Shown piece after piece: positions 45,148-56,900 of a stretch of DNA of 64,000 nt. The notes beneath the pieces were generated by a model, which saw only the letters and a list, made by a program, of their open reading frames with translations, was not told the origin of the DNA and did no database searches. Origin of the DNA: Branchiostoma lanceolatum (lineage: Eukaryota; Chordata; Leptocardii; Amphioxiformes; Branchiostomatidae); contig NC_089729.1 of NCBI RefSeq assembly GCF_035083965.1, forward strand, positions 18,401,964 through 18,465,963, written 5' to 3'. The stretch's first letter is position 1. Each line of letters begins with the position of its first letter. A program made the translations under genes and the position numbers.

Positions 45148-45583
45148 TGTCTTGCACAGACGGTTATGTGGAATTCCGCGGGATCTGCTACAATGTGTTC
45201 ACAAAGCTACAAAGCTTCAGCGAAGAGGCCGCGACATGTCGTGCAAACGGTTGTACCTCGCCATGCCCCGCGACGCCCAGATCAACGACTTCCTCATCTC
45301 CTTGTATCGTAAGTCACGCAATATCTCAAACTTGCTGATTGGCCTGAACGACCGGCGTGAAGAAGGAAAGTTTGAGTGGGTGGATGGTTTTCCGATTGCG
45401 GAGTACAACTCATGGGCGATAACTCAACCAACCAAGGGGCGACCTGGTGGCATTAAAGATTGCGTTCATTATAATAACTATTGTCCTTGGGATCACACGG
45501 ACTGTGATAGATGGTCCGACGCGTCGTGTACCGTCCCGAAGTTCTTCATCTGCCAAGTCATTCAAGGTGACGAAACGGCTTGA
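45148..45583 (+). pseudogene. C-type lectin domain exon, frameshifted paralogue
   Basis: CTLD: starts VSCTDGYVEFRGICYNVF after an AG, then ..AQINDFLISLYR, EGKFEWVDGFPIAEYNSW, KDCVHYN, DRWSDASCTVPKFFICQV and a stop. Compared with the 61794-62230 exon one C is missing near 45258 (ACCTCGCC against ACCCTCGCT), so the first and second halves lie in different frames. The flanking intron is also homologous. No other exon of a gene was found nearby; LINEs follow at 46.2 kb. The likely carbohydrate-binding loop reads WAITQPTKG, without an EPN or QPD triplet. The frameshift could be a sequencing error. Confidence 0.7.
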
Positions 45584-46159
45584 TTATTCCAGGAATGTAC
45601 CTTGCCATATACTTTTGATATCGTGATGTAGAAATCACTATAAATGTGTACAATTCTGACGGACAATTTATTTTAGCTTCCATAAGTACCAGCTATTATT
45701 GGTTGGCAATGACGCAGCAATACCTCTCTTGAGCGGGTACCGGTCATTCATGTATGATATCTAACCTTTCTATGATTTGTGAAGTATCAGTACTAATTCT
45801 GTATCAAAGGTTGTACTTCTCAAGTGATCTTACTACTTTTCGACATAATATTGTACCTCAGTACTAGGTACAATGTTTAATCAAGCTTGTTGAGCGTTGG
45901 TAACATATTACATAACATATGTAAAACCTACCACTGTTTGACATTTGGCGTTCGCTGCATTTTTAGTACTACTGGGAATGGTTTTTGAAAGAACATGCCT
46001 GTAATCGTATTGGTCTACTGGTCTGTCTGACTACGTTTTGACGTGGTAGTTTATTTTCACAGGCACGTACATAGCTTTGTTGGTCATGATTAATCAAAAT
46101 TGTGGAGTCCGAGCGCTACATATGTAAAACCAAGCTCTGTCTGCGTCTGGCAATGCAGA

Positions 46160-48320
46160 TTCTGCTGTATTGAGGTAAGTATTGAGAACACTAGCTGGCG
46201 ATGATCGCATTTTAGCCGCCAGACTTACTCTTGGTGATAATCAAATGCTCCTCTTTTGTATTTATATACCAACTGACTGTGTTTCCCATGTTGAATTTTT
46301 TATGGAAAAGCTGGGTGAGATTGAAGCATTGATTAATGACTTAGGTATCTCAAATCTTAGGTGATTTTAGCACCAGTCCTGACGGGGGGGGGGGGGGGGA
46401 GTTCGCTCCCATGGTTTATAGCTTTTGTGAAGAAAATAAGCTTCATTTCAGTGATGTTGTTCTGCTTCCCAGTGATACCTTTACTTACCTTAGTGAAGCT
46501 CATGGAACAACTTCTTGGCTGGACCATTGCGTTTGTTCCGAATCCATGCACAGCAATATCACTGATGACATGCAGGCGTCAATGAATTTCTGTCTTCCGA
46601 TGATTTCCCCTTACGAGTTACATTTGAATGGGAGTCATTGTTTACAAACACAGCTGAGGGTGACATTCCACCTGTTAATGCCGTTAATTGGTAGCGTGCG
46701 ACTCCAGCCGACTTAAACCGCTACTACACCTCACTCACTTCTGTCTAATTTATCCATACCTGATGATATTCTCTACTGTAATGACCCTAACTGTGATAAG
46801 AATGCTCATAGGAATGCCATTCTCTTCCTATCTAACCAGATAATGAACTCTATCCAAACATCCGCTTCCGCCTCACTTCCCAATGGTAAACGTTCCTCTC
46901 CCCATTCCATACCTGGCTGGAACGCCGTTGTGAAGGAGGCCCACTGCGCCGCCCGGGACGACTTCTCTCCCTGGTGCACCGGTGGCATATGGGCCGGCCT
47001 AGACATGGAGCAATTTGGGACCTTATGAGAAAATCAAGGGCAAAATTCAAGCTTCTACTCAGGAGGTGCCGCTGGTCTGAGGCCCAGTCTAGGGCGGACG
47101 CACTGGCAATGCACCTGCATCAGGGGGGCGGCAAGAGCTTTTGGAAAGCCTTGCGATCCCTGAATCGCTCCAAGTCTAGCCTTCCCCATACAGTCGATTG
47201 CCACACATCGCTTCTGACATCGCTCATATGTGGGAGGGCCACTACAGTTTACTGCTGAACTCTGTTAAGTTCACACAACACAAACAGCCTGTCACCAATT
47301 CAATTCAATCAGGTATCGATGCCGATATCTCGGTAACTGTAAAAGAAGTATGTGATACAATTAACAGCCTATCCAATGGGAAGGCTAGCGATGACTAGGG
47401 CATTGCAGCTGAGCATCTTAGGCATGCTGGGGCTCGGTTACTCGTTTTACTTATGTAACGGACTGCCACAAGGCATCCTCTTATCACCGATTTTGTTTAA
47501 TGTATATGTATCTGAAATGGGTGTTATCGAGGTCTGGGGTGGGTTGCTCTTTTAATTCAACTGTTATTAATCACTTCATGTACGCGGACGACATTTATCT
47601 CATTTGTCCCTCCGCAAGAGCACTACAAAAGTTAATCCACATATGTGAGGTCGCGGGAGCAGCCATCGATATGTTGTTAACCATGTATGTTCTTCCAATG
47701 TTCTCGCTTCCGGTTACACAACCCACCCACACAGGTGAAGCTATACGACTCCATGTTAGAATATGCCCTTCTGCCAGTTACCTTGGTTATTTTTTTACAC
47801 CCGACTTGTCTGATAATTCAGCCAAAGAAGGTAATATGACAGGGCTTTACTCCAGAGCGAATTCACTTAATACGTAAATTCCGTTTTGGTCCGCGGAGGT
47901 TAAGAGGATTCTGTGTGAAAGCTACTTTTCCGTTATGTACTTCGCACACATATGGTCTGACTATAGCGTGTGGGTTATCTCCAAACTTCGTGTGGCTTTT
48001 AACAGCGCTCTAAAATTACTGCTCGCTGTGAACAGGCAGTCAAGCACAAGTTGGTTATTTGCAAACAACAGTATCGATTCTTTTAATGGCCGACTTCGAA
48101 AACTATCACACACTTTTGTCTCCCGTTTGCTTTGTTCTGAGAATATTATAATACAGACAATCGTTCATTCTGAGTTATTTTATTACAGCACATTTTAGAG
48201 TCATTATGTCAACAGCGTATCAGTTAGTTATATTGTATTGTATTTTTTAATGTAGTCTGTCTTCTTCGTATGTTGTATTATATGGGCCAGGTCCCTGAAT
48301 TAAAGTTAAAATGAAAGAAT
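46160..48320 (+). mobile_element. LINE (CR1/jockey-like), long degraded copy
   Basis: In order: endonuclease-type LLFCIYIPTDCVSHVEFFME and GDFSTSPDG (46180-46390); SWLDHCVCSESMHSNI (46.5 kb); IPGWNAVVKEAHCAARDDF (46.9 kb); RT blocks GLPQGILLSPILFNVYV and HFMYADDIYLICPS (47.46-47.63 kb), and the thumb to 48198. A tail ATGGGCCAGGTCCCTGAATT ends near 48320. Frames change several times and stops occur, so it is inactive. Same family as 49930-51045. Confidence 0.8.
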
Positions 48321-49116
48321 GAAATGTTCAGTAAAATCTTCCTTTTCACTTTTTTCGCTGATCGTTATCCGTACGTTGCTTCATCAATGTAAGAGGAATG
48401 TTTTGGCATGTTTAGGTATAAATAATTCCATTTCATTGTCATAATTTATGCAAAACATTATGAGGACCACGTTTTGAACTATCCCTATGTAGACCGGGAG
48501 GGGACTTTTTAGGCCAACGCCAAATTTCATGTTACATAACTCCTGAACGGTCTACGCTAGAGCCGCCAAATTTGGTGATGTGTTATAAAATGTCATTGAC
48601 AAATTGATAAAGTAAGTTCATCGTTTTTCGTGTTGCAATGCATGGCAACGGGTTTTTGACAAGCATATTTCACAAAATCTAAAGATTTCAGTTCAAACAA
48701 AGACGTTTGTTTTCTTACATAATCATCTTATGTAATCCAATGTAACTTTCCTGATGTTATAACATTAATATTTTTTGCTGATTTGATGACGTAATCGGTC
48801 AATATCCAAGATGACTGATAATATCACATAAAATTACGTCAACATTACGTCATATTACGTCATAATGACACAAAGTTTGTTATGTAAACATCAATTTACA
48901 TGTGCATCATCCTCTAAAAATTTTATGGTCATACAAGAAGTAGTTTAGGAGTTACAGGGGGCAGGTCTCAAAAACAGCACATTATTTTTGCTGGGGTCAA
49001 ACAGAACCCCATGCAGTGGAATCACTCCAGACTGTCTTCTGTAATGTCATCAGTATTGTACAAATCTCCCTAGAAAATAAGGAGAGGTTAGAAAAGATGT
49101 CTACTGACGAAGTCAC
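48321..49116. mobile_element. piggyBac-type MITE fragment
   Basis: Diverged copy of 12160-12980, with CGCTGATCGTTATCCGTACG, CATGGCAACGGGTTTTTGAC, and GGTTAGAAAAGATGTCTACT. Both TTAA ends are missing. It abuts the LINE tail at 48320, so the two may have arrived in either order. Confidence 0.65.
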
Positions 49117-49855
49117 GAAGACGAACCCGGAGACGATAGAGAAATGTTCCGGGAAGGCCGGCTTCATCACTTCCAGTATTGCTTGTAAGTCGAAGTTCAT
49201 TAGAATCTTGTCTTGTGCAATTTTAGTTACATGTAAAACTGTTGCAAGGTGCTCGCTTTTGTGCTTCTATTATGTCTTGTATAACATCCAATTTTACATC
49301 CTTTTTACCTATCCATTTTTATAACACATTGACAGATATCGCAATCAATTTGTGTTGCACAGTAACGGTCCAGGAAGAGGCTGAAGAAGAGCCACAGATG
49401 GGCACAGACATCTAGACATGAGCCAAGGACTTGCATGTTTGGGTGTGGCGTCGCTGAGCTAACCATCTGCAACACCTTCGGGATGTGCATCGAGCGTCGG
49501 ATAGACAAACTACGAAAATATACATGTGTTTAGACGTTTAGATGGTGATATGCGCTTGATTTTGTTGCATAGAAGAGGCTATATATTTCAAAAGCTAAAG
49601 AAGTTTAGGGAAAAGCTGAAACAGTTACTGAATACGATAATTAGTATCAAAGACATCAATCTTGAAACGCTAGTGTATGGACTTTCACGGAACTTTCAAC
49701 GAGAAAACGCAGCCAGCAATACAATAGTTATAGCGCAGTATTCAATATTCAAAAGCTGGTGGAAAAATAAGGATAAAAACTGTCATAAAGAGATCGATGC
49801 GTTTTCTGTTGTCTTGAATGACTTCACCTACATCCTTAGAACTGAGAAAATATGA
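49117..49855 (+). other. Unassigned open stretches, possibly LINE
   Basis: Near 49117-49184 an open frame reads KTNPETIEKCSGKAGFITSS and meets a strong donor (T/GTAAGT). 49526-49855 is open for 109 codons (RRGYIFQKLKKFREKLKQ..., QYSIFKSWWKNKDKNCH), which resembles the K-YIYK tail of some LINE proteins. Neither is a confident gene. Confidence 0.3.
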
Positions 49856-49929
49856 CAAAATATATCATACAAAAAATCAATCACAAAATCGTGTGATCTT
49901 CTAAGTTCATGACATGTGTGTATTTACTT

Positions 49930-51045
49930 TAAAACAGGCAATTGAGTACTACCGGGGTCTCGGCTCTCCAGTTTTTGCTTGTTTTTAGACGCCTCCAAGG
50001 CTTTCGATAGGGTCAACCATTGGACCCTATTTAAAAAAACTCCTTGACAGAAAGGTCCCGGTGTATTTGGTGAGGTTTCTGGTTTATTGGTACCAGAACC
50101 AAACAATGTGTATTAGATGGAACAATGTTTTGTCTCCCTGCTTTTATGTATCAAATGGGGTAAGGCAATGGAGTCTGCTATCCCCGCTACTATTCAATGC
50201 ATATATAGATGATTTAAGCTCGAGACTCAGTTGTACTAAAGTAGGTTGCCATATAGGAGGCTGTCTTGTAAACCATCTTTTTTACGCTGACGACATGTGT
50301 TTGTTATGTCCTAGCCTTAAGTCTCTGTAAAAACTTGTAAGTACTTGTGAGGACTTTGGTTTAGAAAATGATGTATTATTCAATGTAAACAAGACATGCT
50401 GCATGTACTTCCTGAGTGCTAGTTTGCCACTTTTACATCCGCTCCCGTCGATCAAACTGTATGGAGAGTGTCTGAGATTTGTGACATCATTTGTATATCT
50501 TGGAATTGCTATTAATGACAGACTGAGTGATGATGACTGTATCCTTGCCCAACTAAGGGGCCTGTATTGTCGAGCAAATACTATAATTCGAAAATTTTGT
50601 CTTTGTTCACCTACTATTAAGAAAACACTATTCACGTCTCACTGCTCCCAACTCTTTGGGGCGCAGTTATGGAATTTTTTTCGCTCGAGTGTTCTGTCGA
50701 AATGTCGAATTGCCTACAACAATTGTTTCCGTATAATTATGAGTTTCCCAAGATCTTGCAGCGCAAGTGAAATGTTCGTGTGCAATCATACCGATACCTT
50801 CGACGCCAGATGGCGTAAACAGTGCCACTCCTTTGTACATAGGATTTTCAATTCTAATACCATTATACAGTCCGTACTTAGGTCCGACTCTTTTTACAAG
50901 AACTCATTTTTCACCAACCTATGGAGCCGCCTCTACACATAGCCATAATATTGTTAATTTGTCTCAAAATGTTGTATATAATCTTTGTTTTTCATGTTTG
51001 TCCCTATGTCATATGGGCCAGTGAGAGCCTGAAATAAAGAAATAA
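49930..51045 (+). mobile_element. LINE (same family as 46160-48320), 5'-truncated
   Basis: FLDASKAFDRVNHWT at 49984, VSNGVRQWSLLSPLLFNAYI at about 50147, NHLFYADDMCLLCPS at 50271, thumb to 50942 (FVYLGIAINDRLSDDDC, SPTIKKTLF), and tail ATATGGGCCAGTGAGAGCC then AATAAAG near 51034. In-frame breaks mark it as inactive. Confidence 0.85.
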
Positions 51046-51884
51046 TAATAGTTTGTCAGATAGTAACTAATATTGTACATATTGTAAATATGTACTTTGT
51101 AACATGTAAATAAAACTGTACATATTTTTAAAAAAGGCGATATATATTACTGTTAATACAAGGCTTGCCTATGATATAACTTACATCTGTTTTGAACCGA
51201 CGTTCATATGTTAATATGCGAAGGGTTCTGTTGTATAAAGGGACGAATTATGTTACTGTTTATACATGGACTGCCTTTGATATAATTTAAATCTGTTGTG
51301 ACCAGAACGGATATTGAAATTTGAAAAACGCTGTATGTTGATCTGAAAATAACGGGACTTCATTAAAAAAAAACATCTTCGCGAAAGACTGCAGCCAGTC
51401 AGCCCCAGACAGCTGCTGAATGCAGAGAACAATGCAGAAGAAGAGGACAGCAACAGCGATGATGATGATGAGGGCACACTAATCATATGACAAGCTATCA
51501 GGAAAGACCAAACAATACATATAAAAGAGCGCCATCTGAATGTATATGGACTTAAAAAATGTGGTCGTATACAAGACAACAAAATGTGAATAAGTATTGA
51601 ATTTAATCATGCTGATGAGTAATGCGTGTTGGGCTTATAATATTGCTGTAGCAAAGTGTCCCTAGGATGGAGGAATGAAGTGACAAGAAACCAAAAGCTA
51701 ACTTTCTGGACATACGTCCACGGTGCGAGGGTGAACCACCATCTCAAATTTTAAACACTCAACGCCTAGACAAACACATACAAATATTTATGTTTCCCCA
51801 GAGGAATGTCCTGTGGCAATTCCGCGCAGTGTACCGCCCTGCATCTGTCGAAAATCTTCTTCTTTTTTTCGAATTTCTTAATAT
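51046..51884. other. Largely non-coding, one acidic C-terminal frame
   Basis: 51374-51490 is open and reads HLRERLQPVSPRQLLNAE, then a run of acidic residues (EEEDSNSDDDDEG) and a stop. It resembles the tail of a coding sequence but has no identifiable partner. The rest is AT-rich. Confidence 0.3.
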
Positions 51885-52022
51885 CTTAGGGTTCCGGAAA
51901 ACGTTTCTCGTCATCCAGATCTGTTACAGATTCGTTGTTGGATCCACCTAGCGCCTGTATCAGACAAAAATACAGAAATCGGCTGTACGCATTTGTCGGG
52001 ATCCGAAGCCATTTCGTGCAGT
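51885..52022. repeat. CGGATAC-family fragment, copy 5
   Basis: TTCGTTGTTGGATCCACCT is the inverse of 2793-2811, and the right end GCCATTTCGTGCAGTG equals the 6922-6937 end. Confidence 0.65.
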
Positions 52023-53972
52023 GTAGTCGTATGAAGACGTAATATACAGACTAGATGTATGTTAAAGACTGACGTATGTAACGGTAGGTGTATTAGGTAT
52101 TTCTTTTGCATCAAGTAATGTAATTTGTCTGGAATCTCTTAAAGTAAAGGTGAAAGGTTGTATTTAGTCTAAGACTGTGTTCAGACCAGCCATTCCTTGC
52201 CAGGTGTAGGACGTGATTTTTTTTTGTCCGGGAACCTGAAAAGTGGCAGCATGCTTGAAGGGCAGCAGCAGTTCCAGACTGGGTGCACCGGAGGTAACTT
52301 GTGATTTCGCATGATCCATGAGACGTATTCTACTTTGTTTCTTTTTAATACCCAAGAGCATTGTGCCTGTTGCTGTTTACGAGTTTACTGCAGTTGTGGG
52401 TTATTGTTATTGTTTTGTACGGTGTTTGATGTTTTAATTCACAGGTATTGTGGGGCAGTTGCTTCTTAGATATCATAAGAACGAAGTTCGTTCGTCCAAA
52501 TTCGCCGATACCCTTGTTGTTCCTATAGACACATAAAGCAGCAAGTTTCCTTGCTGTTCCAGTACAGTAGCAGAGTATTTCTTTTACAAAGAGGGGTTGC
52601 TAGTCCTTCCCTTAAACATGCTCTAGGCACCTTCTCAAAAGCCGAACCCCCATTTTGCGCGCCTACCGATTGATGTAGTAAGCTTACTAGTATATTCTTC
52701 GCAAGCAAAAAATTAGCACGAGTAGTTATTTTCCACTTCTCTAATTTATTTATATATTAGTACATAAAATAAAAAGACAACGGTTAAGTTAACCATCTAA
52801 AATATACATTGAAAAGAAAATGCACCGAAAGGCAACGTTAAACAAAAAAGAGAGAATTTGACAATGTTTTTTATTGAACTCGCGCGTCTGTGTCAAATAT
52901 ATTTTATGGTTAAAGAGAATAAATCTTAGCCTGGGCAAGTAAGAAATGGAGTGTGCGAGCTGCTTAGCAGTTTGTGGGGGTGAATTGACCCCATAACCAC
53001 ATGAATTCGTAAAAGGATTAGATCGTCTGCCAGCCTAGAACAATAGTAGAGACCATAATAACTGTCAGAGAATTCAAAATTTTGTCTGCACTGGTTTTCC
53101 TAGGAACATTATCAAACCATGCAGAATGACGCAGATGTCTATTGAAAAGTCACATAATCCAAGGAAGTTTCAATCAAATAGATCTATTTGATAATAAAAT
53201 CAAGACAATACTATCTACAACTTTCAGTTTAAGGGAGGTCAACTTTGTTCAAATTTTCAAACTTTCAAATCAACCCTGTCAACATTGTGTCAGAGAATCT
53301 AAAATGTAATGTAGATTTCCTATGTCTTCCCTACATTAGCCATCAAGTTGGTAGTTGTGTGTCTAAAAATATGTTTTCAGGGATTTTTTCGTTTACTTGT
53401 TGTAGTAATCAGCAATCAGACGGGGGCTCTGTAAAACAGTACATATACCTGCTAGCCAGTGTCTCACACTAAATCGCAAGTCAGTGTTGTCATTGCTAAA
53501 TGTCCTTCAAGCTACCTTCTTTACGTGTAACCATACTTCAATTTCTTTTCTATATGTACATGTTGTCTCTAGATTTAAAACTTGACTTAAAGAGTGACTT
53601 CCTGTACATCTTAATCTTTCTCAGTCAGGCCTCGACTGATGTGCTCTGTACGGCTGCCAGACGCATATTGAAGCCTATAGTTTACAATATCCCGTATTTA
53701 TATAGTTTTACTGGGGGTCTTTAGTTAAATTTTCTGTCCAAGCTCCACAACCTAATGTGAGAAGTTTGAATATTGTAAATGCTAACTGTGGTACAATGTC
53801 AGTGTAGCGTCAACTAAATCTGGTCTGTTTAATACATTACATGCTCTTAGTTTGGCCCGACAAGCCTGTACTTTTTGTCCACATCATGAAATATAAACTT
53901 TAATGCTGCATATTGCAGCATATTCGACAAATTCCATTGACTTGATGCTTGTTTTCTTGAACTTTCCTCCAG
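52023..53972. other. No gene recognised
   Basis: AT-rich with short frames. 53450-53510 resembles the outer flank of the 23594-23847 hairpin. The missing 5' exons of the lectin gene could lie here or further upstream. Confidence 0.45.
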
Positions 53973-56900
53973 GCACCAGGCCCACACAGCAAGCTCAGAC
54001 TGATTGGATGTCACTCGCAGACGCCGCTGCGAACATACCCAACCCTATGTACGGCTCGACAGCAGGTAAAGTATTGTTTCATCCCGCGTTACAAAATACT
54101 GGTACTGGTACTATTAATGTTTATATGAATCAATTTCTGTGTGAATATATATTTTACCCATGCTATCTATATATGCTGCGCCGATTTTTGAATGGTCGAC
54201 GTCAAGAAATGTTAGTCTATAGACAAATACAACGCGACTACCTTTATATGGATTAATCATTCATTTAATATTGTTAATTTTACTACTTGCCGACACGTCC
54301 TCTGAATTGTCTACGTTGTTTTAAAGCTTTGGCGAAAAGAGTTATCAAATCCTGACATGCCAAGCACACAGTTCACAGTGCAGAAGGACAATCTCTGTTA
54401 GAAGGCCTAGGAAACATGTTGTATGTCCGATTACCCGGCCAACCCGAGCAAAACCTGCAGATCCTAGTCTTTATTTGGTCAGCCCCTGACAAGGTTCACA
54501 AGGTTTAAGTTCAGATATCTCAGTGATGAATTTGAATAGGGCTTTGAAGCTTAAACAGTTGGTGAAAGAATGTTAAGTAATTTAACATTTTACTTGTTCA
54601 TATTATTCATATACTTGTGCAAGTACAACATTTATGATGTTAAGAATATCTGTGCCTTATGCACCTTAGTTTTACACTAGATCCTAAAGACAGCATTTAT
54701 TTGATCACTTAACTTTTTTCAAACTTTCCCCTAGACTTCACGCATTCTTAGCTCTTGAATTTTGTAATCATATTTCCCTCCCTATACCCTGTATAGGGTA
54801 TGTGGGGAAATACAATGTTTTGCTGGCGTGTTCTTCTTTTTTTCTGCCAAAAGCCAAGTAGATATGGGGTGGTAGTTCTATGAATGTACAAACTGTGTAA
54901 TAAAGGAGGTGTAGGTAGCTTTAGAATGTGTGTTATCCTTATTAAGACCTAATTTGCATAATGTAGGAAGAAGCTTACATTTTCCTTACAGTAAATGACA
55001 GATGTCATATTGGAAGTGTAGGTAGCTTTATGAAAGATGAATACAACGGAATATAGTTTATGCTAATGAGAACCTCATTTGAGGTTTCATCCTTTATTAA
55101 TGGAAGGGAATATCCTGCATTTTCTCAAAAATTTTGCCTTCCTAGTATGTCGTGAATTTCCAGACATGTGTTTTTTTTTCCAGGTAAGGGTAGACCTATG
55201 GGACTTGATGCTCCCAACATGACGGGGGCCATTTTGCCAGAAATCACCGGGTCTGCCGAACCTCCTGGACCCGCAAGGTCACCTGGCCATTCAGGAGAAA
55301 ATGGATCAATGGAACCGGCCGCAGCCATGCGACAGGATGGCCAGACTGGAGTCCATGTGTCTGCCGGGCCTCCTGGGCTCCTAGAAGAAAATGGATCCAT
55401 GTTGCCTGTCGGACCCCCGGGAACAAAGGGACCTATGAGACCACCTGGACCCATTGCCATGGGACGGAACGGAACGGATGGAAAGGCTCTTCGGCACCTG
55501 ACAGAAACTGACCCCATGATGGAACCGAGTGGCAAGACTTGAGTTCCTGGATCCCCGGGGAAAAGGAGGCCCGTCGGGCCACCTGAGCTTCCAGGAAGGC
55601 CAAATTCTCCAAACCTTACCGGACATCGTGAACGTCACCAGATACCTATTCGAGGCAAGCAAAACCCTACGTATTCAACAAACACTGGAGATCCAGACTG
55701 GTCGGCGACGATTTCAAGGACCGAAGAATTTAGTGTCCTGTACACCAGAAACAACCCAGCCTCCGGCATAGACTCTCCAAGTGTCCCACAGGATGAAATG
55801 CACGACAACCCTACATATTCAGCAAACAATGGAGATCAAAACCGGTCCGGGGTCATTTTAAGGACCGATAAATTAAGTGCCCTGTACACTGGAAACAACC
55901 CAGCCTCCGGCACAGACTTTTCGAGAATCCTACAGGATGAGATGCCCTCGTTTGGAACAAAGGAAGAGTCTGTGCCTCACATTGATTCAGATCGTCAAGA
56001 CATGGACACAGAACAACAATCCCAAGTCAGGCCACATTACACCACTTTAAACGCGAACGCCAAGAGAACCACTGATACATATGAACGACTTCTTAAAGAT
56101 AACAGCCATGTTGACGTCTCTGACAACATTGAACCATACGCTGTTACACACATTTGTGGGGATGAAACAAATCGTGGTGGAACATCTTCAGCAGTGCCTG
56201 GAACTCCTCAGAGTACAATAACCGAACCAGACATATCTGACAACCCCTTGGCGGGGTCACCAGGCAATACGTTTGTTGGAAATTGTACTTCAGATGGCAC
56301 TAGCGACAACGGCCCCGGGATTTCCCAAAACAGACGTAAGGGCAACGCTCATTTGCGCAATCTTCGGAAGTCTCCGGACAATCTTTTTTTAAATCCCTTG
56401 TACGTTACAAGCGGTGATCACAATGCAACAAATGGTACGTTGACCCCAGCAATCATTCTGTACTGTTCTGTGCTGTTCTCACGGTGACGATTCTCTTACC
56501 TTTTCAGTTCTGATTAACCTCTATTGCTATCACTTGTAATTATTACTATAACATTCTTTATATGGTCTTGCATGTTTATTATTTTCTCTTAAACTGTTGA
56601 CCTCTGGTGAATGTAGATGTTTAGAACTAATATCTTGGTTGTGAGTCCTTTTGCTAGTTTTACAGCATTTGATGGATTTTCGTAACTCATATAGACGAGG
56701 AATCTTTAACATCTAGACACTCATTAGTCTGATTTACTCATTGATTTCAACTACAACGAGTTAACCATTAGTTTTAAAGAAACAGCCTAATTTACATTTC
56801 ATGTAAGGCCATACCAATTTAATATTCTAGTTAACGGAATTTAAAGATGCTAGATTGGAAAATCACAAAACAGAATCTTAGAGGAAAGTTTGTACTTTGG

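Noticed and set aside
55540-55542. In-frame TGA as selenocysteine or read-through
   Set aside because: A collagen-like context gives no reason for it, and an acceptor at 55594/55595 in the right phase bypasses the segment.
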